Shown here one piece after another: positions 1 through 9,843 of a DNA stretch of 64,000 nucleotides (the first letter of the stretch is position 1; every line of letters begins with the position of its first letter). Source of the DNA: Verrucomicrobiota bacterium (GTDB lineage Bacteria; Verrucomicrobiota; Verrucomicrobiia; Opitutales; Opitutaceae); the NCBI GenBank assembly GCA_028293545.1, contig JAQGOP010000012.1:178989-242988 (forward strand), read 5' to 3'. The notes beneath the pieces are model-generated. The model saw only the letters and a program-made list of their open reading frames with translations, did no database searches and was not told the origin of the DNA. Both the position numbers and the translations under genes were made by a program.

Positions 1-18
1 AATTGTCGCCCCACCTTG

Positions 19-1554
19 ATGGATCAAAATGCGGAATCTCCCAGATGGCCTGTGCTTCAGGCGGTCATCGTCGCAGCGTTGGGTGTGGGGTTATTATTTC
101 TGTGGCAGGGTCGGGATGGCTTCAATCTCTGGGACGAAGGATTTCTCTGGTATGGGGCGCAACGGGTGATGGCAGGGGAAATTCCGCTGCGCGATTTCCA
201 GGCGTATGACCCGGCGCGGTATTACTGGTCCGCGGCCGGAATGGGGCTGCTGGGCGGCAACGGGATTTTGGCGCTCCGCATCAGCGTCGCCGTTTTCCAG
301 GTATTCGGCCTCGCGGCCGGACTCGCCGTGGCGGGCCGCGGTTCGCGCGCCCGCGGCGTGATGTGGTGGCTGCTGCTGGCGCTGACGGTTTCCGCCTGGA
401 TGTTTCCCCGGCACAAGATTTTCGACGCTTCCTGCGCGCTGGGCCTCATTGCGATCCTGGCTTTCCTGGTCGAGCGCCCGACGGCCTTCCGTCATTTCAT
501 GACGGGCATCATCGTCGGCGTGGCCGGAATGATTGGCCGCAATCATGGGATGTACGGCGCGGCTGGGAGCATCGTGGCGATGGCCTACCTGGCGGGAAAT
601 GGCGGGGTGGGCTGGCGCGGCGTCCGGGCTTGGGTGCTGGGTTTGATGGTCGGATTCAGCCCGATGCTGCTGCTGGCTGCGTTGGCGCCCGGTTTTGCGA
701 GAAGCATCTGGAACGGCGTCCTTTTTCTTTTTGAGTACAAGTCGACGAACCTGACGTTGCCCGTGCCGTGGCCATGGACGGCCCAATTTGGGCATGGCAT
801 GATGGTGAACGGCCTGTGGATGGTGGGAGTGGGGTTGTTTTTCATCGCGGTCCTGGCCTTTGCGGTCGGCGGCCTCGTTTTTCTGGTGCGCCGCCGGCTG
901 CACGCGCGCCCGGTTCCTCCCGCGAGCGTGGCGTGCATCTGCCTCGGGGCGCCTTACGCCCACTACGCGTTTTCGCGCGCTGACGTGGGCCACCTTGCCC
1001 TGGGAATTTTTCCGCTGCTCATTGGGGCGCTGGCCTGGGCGGCGATGCGGTCCCGATGGACGCAATGGATCGTGGGGGTCGTCATTGCCGGCGGCAGCCT
1101 GGGCGTGATGACTCGAATGCACCCAGGCTGGACGGCGCGCACGGATCCTTCATGGGTCGAGATGAAGCTCGGGACTGACCGGCTGCGCGTGAGCCCGGGC
1201 GTGGCGGACGAGGTCGCGATGCTGCAGCGGCTCGCGCCGGACTTCGCGCCGGGTTCGCGCAGCATTTACGCCGCGCCGTTTTGGCCGGGTGCGTATGCGG
1301 TGTTGAAGCGAAAGTGTCCGACTTGGGAAATTTACCCAACGTTCCCGCGCAGCGCGAAATTCCAGCAGGAGGAGATCAAACGCATCGAAGCCGCGGCGCC
1401 GGGATTCGTCGTGATTCTCGACGCGCCTCTCGACGGGCGGGAAGAGCTACGGTTTCGGAACACCCATCCGTTGATGGACCAATATATCCGAACGCACTTC
1501 AAACGATTGACCGGCTACACCCAAAATCCTGCGTGCGAAGTGTACGCGAATTGA
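19..1554 (+). CDS. Multipass membrane protein, PMT/GT39-like putative glycosyltransferase
   Basis: A protein of about 511 residues with many hydrophobic segments. Residues about 40-60 hold a DEGFLWYG motif followed by an AYDPARYYW stretch, resembling the first periplasmic loop, with an acidic catalytic residue, of polyprenyl-phosphate-sugar-dependent GT-C transferases (ArnT/PMT type). A hydrophilic tail of about 130 residues follows the last membrane segment. The proposed start is the ATG at 19, directly after an in-frame TTG at 16; the frame stays open to the window edge, so an upstream start cannot be excluded. It faces a GT2 glycosyltransferase gene and sits in a glycan-type neighbourhood, which supports a role in sugar transfer to a lipid-linked or surface glycan. 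Substrate unknown. Confidence 0.6.
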   Translation: MDQNAESPRWPVLQAVIVAALGVGLLFLWQGRDGFNLWDEGFLWYGAQRVMAGEIPLRDFQAYDPARYYWSAAGMGLLGGNGILALRISVAVFQVFGLAAGLAVAGRGSRARGVMWWLLLALTVSAWMFPRHKIFDASCALGLIAILAFLVERPTAFRHFMTGIIVGVAGMIGRNHGMYGAAGSIVAMAYLAGNGGVGWRGVRAWVLGLMVGFSPMLLLAALAPGFARSIWNGVLFLFEYKSTNLTLPVPWPWTAQFGHGMMVNGLWMVGVGLFFIAVLAFAVGGLVFLVRRRLHARPVPPASVACICLGAPYAHYAFSRADVGHLALGIFPLLIGALAWAAMRSRWTQWIVGVVIAGGSLGVMTRMHPGWTARTDPSWVEMKLGTDRLRVSPGVADEVAMLQRLAPDFAPGSRSIYAAPFWPGAYAVLKRKCPTWEIYPTFPRSAKFQQEEIKRIEAAAPGFVVILDAPLDGREELRFRNTHPLMDQYIRTHFKRLTGYTQNPACEVYAN

Positions 1555-1645
1555 TTTTTCCGATACCGGGTGCCGAATACGGACGGTAAATTCCAGCGGA
1601 GGGAAATATTCGGAATTTTCGCGACTGAAGCCGGGCGATTTTCGA

Positions 1646-2617
1646 TTACGGGCCGGGACCGGGCTGGGAACGTTGCTCGATGATTTCCTCGACTTCGAAC
1701 GGCGGTCGCTTCCGCGTTTCGTCGAGGATGCGCAGCAGGTATTCGCTGATGATGCCGAGGGCGAACAGGATGATCGCACCCAGGAGGATCGTGAAGCCGA
1801 TCAGGGTCATCCAACCGGGAGGAGCGAGCTGATAGAAGTGCCAGCGCCAGGTCAGCGCCAGCAGGTAGAGCAATGAACCGGTGCCGGTCGCCAGGCCCAG
1901 CCAGGTGATGCTGCGCGCGGGCGCGTAGGAAAATCCGATCAGCGTGTCGAAGGTGAAGCGAATCTTCGCCGCGATCCGCCACTGCGAGCGGCCCAATCGG
2001 CGGGTCTGGCGGTGCAGCGGCACCCGCACGGGCCTGTAGCCAAGCCAGTAGATCAGTGCAAAGATCGAGGTGTTCTTCTCATTGATGCGATTCACCGAAT
2101 CGACGACCTGCCGGTCGAGCAGGAAGCAGTCGAAGCCGAGCCGGGGATAATCGGCAAAAACGAAGCGCCGCACGATGAGCCAGTAGATACTGGAACTGAG
2201 GCCAGGTTCATCGCGGCCGACGCGTTCGCCGATCACGAACTTCGTGCCCTTTTTCCAATGACCCACCATTTCAACCAAGGCTTCCGGGGGCTCCTGCAGG
2301 TCACACGAAATCACGCCGACACAGGCGCCGGCGGCATGGCGCAGGCCGGCTTGAATCGCGGGGGTCTGGCCGAAGTTGCGCGTCAGGCATACGACCCGGA
2401 CCAGGCCCGGGTGGGCGCTGGCCGCGGCCGCCAGCATGGCGCGCGAGCGATCGGAGGAGCCGTCCTCGACGAATACGAGCTCCAACCTCAGCGGGGCGAC
2501 GGCCGGTGCGAGTGCGAGCAGGCGGGGGATGGTTTCGCCGAGGTTGGCCTCGTTTTGAAACACGGGAACCACCACGGAAAAAAGACCTTCCTTGGCCGAA
2601 GGGGTCATGGCCGTCAT
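1646..2617 (-). CDS. Glycosyltransferase family 2, GtrB/DPM1-like polyprenyl-phosphate sugar transferase
   Basis: A 323-residue protein with an N-terminal GT-A domain (SVVVPVFQNE, then FVEDGSSDRS as the nucleotide-sugar Asp region, and ISCDLQEPPE as the metal-binding DXD-like region) and two hydrophobic segments near residues 235-255 and 268-292. This arrangement is typical of bactoprenol-phosphate glucosyl/mannosyl transferases, which make the lipid-linked sugar donor at the inner membrane. Such a donor could feed the neighbouring GT-C-like proteins at 19-1554 and 5811-7526; that link is inference. Starts at 2617 or 2608 are both possible. Confidence 0.85.
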   Translation of the reverse strand: MTAMTPSAKEGLFSVVVPVFQNEANLGETIPRLLALAPAVAPLRLELVFVEDGSSDRSRAMLAAAASAHPGLVRVVCLTRNFGQTPAIQAGLRHAAGACVGVISCDLQEPPEALVEMVGHWKKGTKFVIGERVGRDEPGLSSSIYWLIVRRFVFADYPRLGFDCFLLDRQVVDSVNRINEKNTSIFALIYWLGYRPVRVPLHRQTRRLGRSQWRIAAKIRFTFDTLIGFSYAPARSITWLGLATGTGSLLYLLALTWRWHFYQLAPPGWMTLIGFTILLGAIILFALGIISEYLLRILDETRKRPPFEVEEIIEQRSQPGPGP

Positions 2618-2830
2618 GGCGGGAAGGGGAATGGCACGGTTCCCGACTGTTCAGGATGAACCACGCTTGGCAAGCCAACGGCCGAACCGATCGCGGCGCG
2701 ACCGCGGGGAAAATCCGGCCTCGGGCGCGTCGGCGAAAACCGTTGCCCCGAATTTTATGGTGCCGTATCAGCCCACGGAATTCCGCCACGCCATGCCACT
2801 CGTCCGAGCAAACTCCCATTCAACCGCGCG

Positions 2831-3781
2831 ATGAGCGACCAGCCGGTGCACATCAGGGTGGTGGGAATCACGGGCGGCTCGGGCTACCTGGGCAGCGCGC
2901 TCGCGCGGAAACTCGCGGGTCGGTACGAAGTGAGAATCCTGGACCGCGAGGCGCCGACGTTCCTGAATGAGCATCCGAGCCTGGCCTTTCGGAAATGCGA
3001 TGTGACCTCGGCCTCCGAGTGCCGGGCTGCCCTGGAAGGCGTCGATGCTGTTTTTCACCGCGTGGGACTCATGGGCAACCTTGCTTCGATGAAGGCGCCC
3101 TTCGATTACTACGCGGTCAACCTGCTGGGCACACTGAACGTGCTTGAGGCCTGCGTTGCGAACCGGGTGAAGCGTTTCGTTTTCGACTCAACCGTCGCGG
3201 TCTACGGACAGAAAAACGAGGGACCAATTCACGAGGGAAACCGGCCGGCGCCGAATTCGATTTACGGGGCCACGAAGCTGGCCTGCGAGGCAGCGATCGG
3301 GATGTACGACGACCAGCACGGCCTTTCCACGCTGATCTTCCGGTATAGCCGGACGCGGGATAGCGGGAAGCACGATGCGATCACGATCCTTTCGAAGAAG
3401 GTGCTCAGTGGCGAGCCGGTCACGCTCTACGACGGCGGCGAACCGGTCATTGATTTCGTGGAGCTCGAGGATGTGATTTCCGCGAACGAGCTGGCGCTCG
3501 CCTCGTCCTTGCGGCGGGAGGTGGTGAACATCAGCTGCGGCGAAGGAATTTCATTCGCCGGCATGCTGGCGGGGGTGGAGAAGCTCACGGGGCGGACGGC
3601 GGCATCGGTGAGGTTTGAGCAATTGCCCGCGCACCCGCCGTTGTCGGAGCACAAATTCGGGTCGAAGAAATTTTTCATGTCGATCGACAAAGCCCGGCAC
3701 CGCCTCGGCTGGACCCCCGTGCGAAGCATGGAATCGAGCATCGCGGGATCCATCGCCGCGCTGAAGGGCAGGGGAAAATGA
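2831..3781 (+). CDS. NAD-dependent sugar epimerase/dehydratase (extended SDR)
   Basis: A 316-residue extended short-chain dehydrogenase. It has the Rossmann motif GGSGYLG near residues 15-21, a FDSTVAVYG catalytic-Ser region and the YGATK (YxxxK) catalytic pair near residue 145. Family members interconvert or dehydrate nucleotide sugars. The stop overlaps the start of the next epimerase by 4 bp (ATGA), so the two are translationally coupled. Which sugar is used cannot be told from sequence. The region 2618-2830, upstream and divergent from the GT2 gene, holds no other gene that I can see. Confidence 0.85.
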   Translation: MSDQPVHIRVVGITGGSGYLGSALARKLAGRYEVRILDREAPTFLNEHPSLAFRKCDVTSASECRAALEGVDAVFHRVGLMGNLASMKAPFDYYAVNLLGTLNVLEACVANRVKRFVFDSTVAVYGQKNEGPIHEGNRPAPNSIYGATKLACEAAIGMYDDQHGLSTLIFRYSRTRDSGKHDAITILSKKVLSGEPVTLYDGGEPVIDFVELEDVISANELALASSLRREVVNISCGEGISFAGMLAGVEKLTGRTAASVRFEQLPAHPPLSEHKFGSKKFFMSIDKARHRLGWTPVRSMESSIAGSIAALKGRGK

Positions 3782-4638
3782 GAATCCTCCTGACGGGAGC
3801 CAGCGGTTTCCTCGGTGGCGCGATCGCGCAGCATTTGTCCGCCGACGCGGATCACGAGTTCTTCCGCCTGCAGCGCGGCTCCCGCGGCCAGCCGAATGAG
3901 ATCAACGTCGATCTCACCGACCCTGACCTGGCGCGGAAATTGCCGGGCCGGATGGATCTGATTGTCCATGCCGGGGCCTGCGTTCCAGAAAAGGAGAGCG
4001 GCGCGCAACGCGACGTGGCGATGGCGACGAATGCGGAAGCCACACTCAAGCTCCTCGAGTATTCGGTCCAGGCCGGCGTCAAGCGGTTCGTCTACGTTTC
4101 AAGCGCGGCGGTGTACGGGATTCCACTGGCGGCGGGAGCGGTCGGCGAGGACGTCGCGCCGCGCCCGGATAATTTTTATGCCCTTTCGAAGCTCGCCGGT
4201 GAATTGATGCTGGAGGCCTATACATTCGTGCACGGCATCGAGACGGTGGCGCTGCGATTTTCGTATATTTACGGAAAGGGCATGCGCGCCAGCGGAGTCG
4301 TCAGCAAGTTCGCCGCAATGGCGAGGGCGGGGGCGTCGATCCCGCTGTTCAATTCCGGCACCGATTATTTCGACCTGGTCCATCTTTCGGATGCGGTCCG
4401 GGCAGTGGCGTCCGCGATGCAGCGAGGCTCGGGTGTATATAACATCGGCTCGGGCCGGCCCACCTCCGTCCTCGAGCTGGCGATGGCGCTGATCGAGGTC
4501 AACGGTTCCACGAGCCGGATTGAAAAGCTTCCGGCCACCGGGAAATACCACAGCAAGTACCTCGATATTTCAAAGGCCGGCGCTGGGCTGGACTGGGCGC
4601 CGCAGGTGGGATTGCGCGAGGGCCTGCGCGAAATTTGA
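3778..4638 (+). CDS. NAD-dependent sugar epimerase/dehydratase (extended SDR), second of tandem pair
   Basis: A 286-residue SDR protein with GASGFLGG at residues 7-14, a VSSAAVYG segment and YALSK as the catalytic YxxxK. It overlaps the preceding epimerase gene by 4 bp and is therefore probably co-translated. It is related to, but clearly diverged from, its neighbour, so the pair may catalyse successive steps of one sugar conversion. It is short for a full-length epimerase (usually 310-340), because the substrate-binding C-terminal part is compact. Confidence 0.85.
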   Translation: MRILLTGASGFLGGAIAQHLSADADHEFFRLQRGSRGQPNEINVDLTDPDLARKLPGRMDLIVHAGACVPEKESGAQRDVAMATNAEATLKLLEYSVQAGVKRFVYVSSAAVYGIPLAAGAVGEDVAPRPDNFYALSKLAGELMLEAYTFVHGIETVALRFSYIYGKGMRASGVVSKFAAMARAGASIPLFNSGTDYFDLVHLSDAVRAVASAMQRGSGVYNIGSGRPTSVLELAMALIEVNGSTSRIEKLPATGKYHSKYLDISKAGAGLDWAPQVGLREGLREI

Positions 4639-4647
4639 CGGCTGGGT

Positions 4648-5766
4648 TCAGGCGGGGACTTCCCTCGCGCGCGCCCATCGTTTTCCCAAGCGGATGAAAG
4701 GCAGTTCCACGACGACGTGGAGGAGGGCGGCGAGCGCCACTGAAAGGGCCACGTAGACGAGAAATCCAACGACGCCGCTGCCAACGACCGCGACGACCGC
4801 GGGAGGAAAATAGTGCACGATCGAATTCACGATGCCGAGATGCACCAGGTAGAGCGGATAGGAAATTGCGCCAAGCCACATGAAGAATCGCATCCTCTTT
4901 CCTGCCAGCTGGCTGGCCGAAGGGCGGTCGGCTGACGCCTCGAGGAGCAGCGCCGCCGTCACCAAACACAGGGCTCCATAGCCGTGTTTGTTGAGCAGGC
5001 CATGGCCGTCTTCGAACGCGGAAAAGTAAATCGCCGCGAACGCCGCGCCCAGGATCCCGGCGGCCACGCGCGCCTGGACACGTCGGGCGCCGTGGCGGAA
5101 TGAGTTTTCGGCGCGCCGGTAGTTCCATGCCAGCAACATGCCCGCGACGAATTCGAGCAGCAGGGGATTGCCGAGCACACCCATGACTTCCACCGGGAGG
5201 ATCCCGGCATGGGTGGCTGGTAAATGGACACCCTGGGGTTGCCACGAAAACGGTCCGCCGAGGAGAGCCTGAAAGAAAACGATCGAAAACAGGATCAAGC
5301 CCGTCGCCACCACCACCCGGAACCGGCGCGTGAAGATCAGGGCCAGACCAAAGAGCAGGTAAAACGCGAGCTCGTAGGACAAGGTCCACATCTGCGGCAC
5401 CAGGCTCCAACCGAATTTGGGCGGATCGACCGGTGCCAAGGGCACGAAAAACAGCGAGCGCAGCAGCACGTTCCCAGTCGGGGTTCCCTGCAGGAGGATG
5501 AAATAAAGCAGCGTGCAAATCTGCGCGAGCGGGACGACTCGAAAAAACCGGCGAAGGCCAAAGGTCAAGGGCTTGGCGTGCTCCGGATTTTCGGTGGAAT
5601 AAACCATCACGAACCCCGAAATGATGAAAAAAATATCCACCCCCGTGTCGCCCTCATAGCCAAACATGACCAACCCGGCGTGCTTCCACGGGAGCATCTG
5701 GTTGAAGTGGTGCAAGACGACCAGAAGAGCGGCCACGCCGCGCAGGATCTGGATCGAATAGACCAC
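4648..5766 (-). CDS. Acyltransferase 3 family membrane protein (O-acetyltransferase-like)
   Basis: A 372-residue multipass protein. The N-terminal IQILRGVAALLVVLHHF contains the conserved Arg and His of the acyltransferase-3 family, followed by the loop FFIISGFVMVYSTEN. The start is GTG at 5766, chosen because the conserved family core begins directly after it. Family members transfer acetyl or other acyl groups onto surface polysaccharides, lipid A/O-antigen or peptidoglycan at the inner membrane. It converges on the epimerase pair with only about 10 bp between stops. It probably modifies the glycan made by this block (inference). Confidence 0.87.
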   Translation of the reverse strand: MVYSIQILRGVAALLVVLHHFNQMLPWKHAGLVMFGYEGDTGVDIFFIISGFVMVYSTENPEHAKPLTFGLRRFFRVVPLAQICTLLYFILLQGTPTGNVLLRSLFFVPLAPVDPPKFGWSLVPQMWTLSYELAFYLLFGLALIFTRRFRVVVATGLILFSIVFFQALLGGPFSWQPQGVHLPATHAGILPVEVMGVLGNPLLLEFVAGMLLAWNYRRAENSFRHGARRVQARVAAGILGAAFAAIYFSAFEDGHGLLNKHGYGALCLVTAALLLEASADRPSASQLAGKRMRFFMWLGAISYPLYLVHLGIVNSIVHYFPPAVVAVVGSGVVGFLVYVALSVALAALLHVVVELPFIRLGKRWARAREVPA

Positions 5767-5810
5767 CGCCGCACGCTAGGCCGGCGAAGTCCGAAGCCAA
5801 GTAAATCAGG

Positions 5811-7526
5811 CTATGGCGCCTTGGGTGACAGGATCCTATTTTTCCGCTCGGTCACGCGCCACACGCGCAGGTAGGCGCCGGATTTGACGGGGAGCACTTC
5901 CACGTCGCGGCCATAGTGCTCCTGCATGAATCGCCGGTAAAGTGTGACGCCATCCGGCGCGGCGATGAGGAAGAGGTGAGGATTGTTGACCAAGCCCACG
6001 TAAGGCTGCGTCACCCCGAATTGATGCAGCATGGCTTCGGCGGTGGGATGGTGCAGGGCCCAGCTGCCGACCTGGAGATGATCCTCGAAGAGCTCCCGAT
6101 GATAATTGAACGGGTGAAATGTCTGCTCGTAGGGGAAATTTGCGGACCACGTGAAATAGAGTTGGGAGCGGTCTGAATGAAGCTCGGTGAGTTCCTGGAG
6201 GGCCGCGGCGGAATCGCGCTGGGTGAGCCGACTCGCGGTGTACGCGGCAGGCAGGCGTTGGAAGCCGACAACGACGAAGGCCGCGGCGCATCCGGTCGCG
6301 AGCAAGCTCCGACGCCAGCGGGTTTGCGCAGCCTGGAGCGCGTGCCACACCAGCCCGCAATAGGCGCAGCCAAAGGCGGGCAGGATTACCCGATGCGGCG
6401 GCCATTTCAGCAACAGCAGGATGCCGAGAAGGAGGGCGGAAACGCTGAGCAGGACCGTGGCCATGGCCCAGGCGTTTCGTCGTCCAAACCCGACAATCAA
6501 AATCAGACCGCCGGCCACGAGCGTGATCGCGTAGGCCGGCGCCCGCAGCGACTGCAGGAACGCCCTTGATTGCGCCCATGCGTTGTCGATCTGCCAGCGT
6601 TGCGGAAAGGCCTCGAGGAGGTGACGATAATTTTCCGCGCTGAAGATTTCGGGATCAAAATACGAGGATTGGCGCGTCATCGCAAAATCGTTCCGGCTCC
6701 AGTGAATTTGGTCGAAGGCGTCGTGCTTGTTCTCGTCGTAGGTGATCCGGCCGCCGAAATCCAGGGCTTGGGAGCGGTACATGCGGTAGTCGTAGAATTG
6801 TTTCCATGGCCCCAGGCGATCGACGACGCTGGTTGTGAGGATCAGGAAAAACGGCACGCCGAGGAAAATCCCCAAACCCATGAGCCGGCGTTTGAAGGGT
6901 GGCGCCACCTCGGCGCGTTGGCACCACCAGCCAACGACCAAAGGCGGCACGCATACCGTGACTGCAAAGACGAAGGACTCGGGTCGAATGAGCGAGCCCA
7001 CGAGGGCGAACAGCGTGGCGCCGGCGACCAGCGGGCGGTTGAGGCGGGCGCCGGTATTGGCCAGCGCGAGCAGGAGGGCGCCGGCGAGCGTCGCGTAGAA
7101 TGCCGTTTTCGTGAACTGGATCAGGACGAAGGCGTCGACTTGGGTGAGGACAAAATAGCCCAGGAAAGCGAACACTCCCAACCATCCCCCGATTCGCTTG
7201 AAGGCTTGGCAGACCACGACGCTCGACGCGCACAACACCACGGCCTGCAACCATCCATACCAACCGATCGCGGGCCACATCAGGTGGAGGTGCTTCAAAA
7301 TCCAACCGATGAATTCGTGGCTGAAGACAATGTGGGATTGCGGCTCGAGCGCGAGGCACAGGCCCGATGACCACATGGCCATGGCCACGTCATCCATCGT
7401 TTCAAAGCGCGAGGCCAGCGTGCCCGCCATCGCGCCGTACAGAACCGCCACCAGCACGATTGCCGGGATCCAGTCCTGCCATCCGCCCGCCGGGCGATCC
7501 GGGACTGGAATTGCTGGCGCGGTCAT
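5811..7526 (-). CDS. Large multipass membrane protein of unknown function (possibly GT-C like)
   Basis: A 571-residue protein with about ten hydrophobic segments and a hydrophilic C-terminal region of about 130 residues. The first periplasmic loop carries an Asp pair (ETMDDVAM, residues about 41-48), a position where GT-C glycosyltransferases often hold acidic catalytic residues; no family signature is strong enough to name it. It lies between the acyltransferase and the FemAB-like gene on the same strand, in a surface-glycan context. It could be a lipid-linked sugar transferase or a polymer-handling membrane protein. Confidence 0.5.
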   Translation of the reverse strand: MTAPAIPVPDRPAGGWQDWIPAIVLVAVLYGAMAGTLASRFETMDDVAMAMWSSGLCLALEPQSHIVFSHEFIGWILKHLHLMWPAIGWYGWLQAVVLCASSVVVCQAFKRIGGWLGVFAFLGYFVLTQVDAFVLIQFTKTAFYATLAGALLLALANTGARLNRPLVAGATLFALVGSLIRPESFVFAVTVCVPPLVVGWWCQRAEVAPPFKRRLMGLGIFLGVPFFLILTTSVVDRLGPWKQFYDYRMYRSQALDFGGRITYDENKHDAFDQIHWSRNDFAMTRQSSYFDPEIFSAENYRHLLEAFPQRWQIDNAWAQSRAFLQSLRAPAYAITLVAGGLILIVGFGRRNAWAMATVLLSVSALLLGILLLLKWPPHRVILPAFGCAYCGLVWHALQAAQTRWRRSLLATGCAAAFVVVGFQRLPAAYTASRLTQRDSAAALQELTELHSDRSQLYFTWSANFPYEQTFHPFNYHRELFEDHLQVGSWALHHPTAEAMLHQFGVTQPYVGLVNNPHLFLIAAPDGVTLYRRFMQEHYGRDVEVLPVKSGAYLRVWRVTERKNRILSPKAP

Positions 7527-7649
7527 GGGCGTTGAATCGTCAACTGCGGGTGGCGGAAGCCGCGTCGTTCCGCGACAGCAATTTTGGTCGGCGCGATCGG
7601 GAGTGAGATATTGGAATCATCACGTGCGTCGCGTCGAATGGTCAGCTGC

Positions 7650-8756
7650 TCAATCCTTCCGGTAGAATCCCGGGGCGAATCCTTGCTCGGCGGCGGCATA
7701 GGGCACGATAAAATGCAGCGGGTAGTCCCGGCGGAGCGTTTCCAAGCCGATTTTCGCAATGTAGGCCGGCGGGCAGAAAAGCTTTGTGACGTAGTGATAC
7801 GTCGATTCGCGCGAACCCCACTGCTCCTTGTAACGATAGACACCGCTGGCCCGGCTCGGGGCGGACTGCCAGTTATAGATCGCCACGCCCAATTCGCGGC
7901 TCTTGCGCAGCGATTCATCCGTGTTGAGAAAGTTGGGGCAATGGGCCGCGGCGGCTGAGTCCATGTTGATCCGAAGGACGTCAATGACATCGCGGTGGTG
8001 AAGATAAACGCCCCAGGAAACAATCCCGGAGTCGGATTCAAGGATAAGGAAGAAAGCCTTGCCGCGCGGAACCAGGCGCGTGGCGATGTTGCGGAGCAGT
8101 CGGGCGTCCATGGTCGGAGCCGAGATCTCGGCGTGGCGCTTAACATGGATCGCGTAGAGCGCGTCGATCTCGGCCGGATCGGTGCAATACCGGACGCGAA
8201 ACCCGGCGCGCTTCGACTTTGCCAGGTTACGGCTCAGGTTCGTGCGACGGTTGTAGTCGGGCAGGAGGACTCCTCCGTCCGAATCGAAATGCTCCCGGAG
8301 ATCGATGTACTGGGTGAAGTTTTCGAAAACATAATCCGGCTGCAGGCGTTCGCGATAACGGGGGAAGTCATCGTTGAAGGGATGGGTGATGAGTGAGAGT
8401 GCGATGCACTTATGCGCACCGGCCAGATGGACGGCCTCGTCGAGGAGCGCGGAATAACAGGCTGCGATCGTCGCTTCGGGGAGGCCCGGGGCGACGAAGA
8501 CACCGCCGAGCGGGCCGCTTTGTGGCACGGAGGTCAGGACATTCCCCAAAGGGTGCTCGAAAAGGTAGAGAGGCAGGCCGCCAACCGGCACGCCGTTCTC
8601 CTCGGCGAGCAGGAAGAAGGGGGTGTCGGGTCCGAGTTCCGCAATCACTTCAGCCCAATAAGTGGACTGCTGCAAAAAAACGTTGGGACAGCTCTCAAAG
8701 AAAGCATCGTACCGCGCCCGATCCGGATCATCCAAGCGAATGACGCGGACCTTCAT
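7650..8756 (-). CDS. FemAB-like GNAT-fold acyltransferase
   Basis: A 368-residue soluble protein with the double-GNAT look of FemAB/BioF2-like proteins: an N-terminal segment with VFLQQSTYWAEVI, and a C-terminal segment with YNWQSAPSRASGVYRYKEQWGSRE, which matches the family pattern of a substrate-grasping loop ending in a conserved YxFKxxxG-like motif. Family members transfer aminoacyl groups to lipid II (FemABX) or act in exopolysaccharide and PEP-CTERM loci. The neighbouring radical SAM and aminotransferase genes make aminosugar or amino-acid decoration of a glycan plausible. Substrate unknown. Confidence 0.7.
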   Translation of the reverse strand: MKVRVIRLDDPDRARYDAFFESCPNVFLQQSTYWAEVIAELGPDTPFFLLAEENGVPVGGLPLYLFEHPLGNVLTSVPQSGPLGGVFVAPGLPEATIAACYSALLDEAVHLAGAHKCIALSLITHPFNDDFPRYRERLQPDYVFENFTQYIDLREHFDSDGGVLLPDYNRRTNLSRNLAKSKRAGFRVRYCTDPAEIDALYAIHVKRHAEISAPTMDARLLRNIATRLVPRGKAFFLILESDSGIVSWGVYLHHRDVIDVLRINMDSAAAAHCPNFLNTDESLRKSRELGVAIYNWQSAPSRASGVYRYKEQWGSRESTYHYVTKLFCPPAYIAKIGLETLRRDYPLHFIVPYAAAEQGFAPGFYRKD

Positions 8757-8838
8757 GAACGAGAAAGCGGTTTCGTCCCGGAAGGCACCCGTCCGAACGT
8801 GTCACATTCAACCATGCCGGCGTTGAGCACAGGGACGA

Positions 8839-9834
8839 TCAAGTCGCCTTGATTTCCCCGATCATGTCCGCGTAGCTGCGACCGGCGCCGGGCCAGCGGG
8901 TGCCAGCCCAGTCGGGGCACTGCCCGCAGAATTTGTGACGGGAGAAGTCATTCTTCAGGTGGGCCTCGCGCAGGGCGCGATAGGATTCGCTCTGCCATGC
9001 GGCCTTGATCGTGATGTTGCGCAGGTCGAACAGGGCCGAGCCGTGCACCCAATCCTGCGGGCAATACTGCAGTTCGCCGCGCGGATTGATGCAGAGCCGC
9101 TCCCAAGGATAGAGGCAGGGATAGCGTTTGGCATCGCCCAGCTGTCCCCGGAGAACCTCGGCCAGGTCGCCGACTGCGCCGGCGGCGGAGTGCATGCGTC
9201 GCACGACGACTTGGTGGGCGCCTTCGGCATGCCAGAATTTTTCGAACTGATCGGTTTCGTGCTTGTTCTGCGGCTGTTCGATGTAGCTGACCACTATCTT
9301 GGTCGAACTGCCGGTGCGGCGCGCGAGGGCGATCAGGGATTGAACGTTCTTGCGGGTGACCGTGAGGTCTCCCTTGACCCGGATCTTCGCGTAGGTTTCC
9401 GGGGTGTAGGCATCGAGGCTGATGTCGACCAGATCAATGCCCGTGGCCAGGAGTCGTTCGCAACGCTTGTCATCAAGCAGGACACCGTTGGTCGTCAGCG
9501 TGACCGAAGTGCCCGAGTTTTTCTTGGCGTAGGTGAGCATTTCGAACACGAGCTTGTGCAGCAGCGGTTCGCCTTCGCTGGTGTAGCGAATGTATTCACA
9601 GATTCCGCGGCCATCGACCGCGACCTCGTCGATCACTTTTTTATTGAGGTCGGGACCGAGCAGGCGGGCCGCATAATGCTCCGATTTCTTGAACTCGGGA
9701 TGCGGGCAATGGATGCACGCCAGATTGCAGATCTCAGAGACGTCGACATTGAGCTGCGACGGAAAATCCGGGCTCAGCCGGTCGTAAAATCCGTAGGTGG
9801 GCGTGGGATTGAGGGTGGGAGCGATGGCGGACAT
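8839..9834 (-). CDS. Radical SAM protein with SPASM-like C-terminus
   Basis: A 331-residue protein. CNLACIHC near residues 36-43 is the CX3CX2C motif that binds the radical-SAM 4Fe-4S cluster, and TLTTNGVLL follows in the barrel. The C-terminal part carries CLYPWERLCINPRGELQYCPQDW and then FCGQCPDW, a cysteine set of SPASM type that would bind an auxiliary cluster. Radical SAM/SPASM enzymes modify peptides, sugars or other substrates. This gene lies 4 bp downstream of the DegT aminotransferase on the same strand, so they probably form an operon and may build an unusual amino sugar. That role is inference. Confidence 0.85.
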   Translation of the reverse strand: MSAIAPTLNPTPTYGFYDRLSPDFPSQLNVDVSEICNLACIHCPHPEFKKSEHYAARLLGPDLNKKVIDEVAVDGRGICEYIRYTSEGEPLLHKLVFEMLTYAKKNSGTSVTLTTNGVLLDDKRCERLLATGIDLVDISLDAYTPETYAKIRVKGDLTVTRKNVQSLIALARRTGSSTKIVVSYIEQPQNKHETDQFEKFWHAEGAHQVVVRRMHSAAGAVGDLAEVLRGQLGDAKRYPCLYPWERLCINPRGELQYCPQDWVHGSALFDLRNITIKAAWQSESYRALREAHLKNDFSRHKFCGQCPDWAGTRWPGAGRSYADMIGEIKAT

Positions 9835-9843
9835 CAGAAGGCT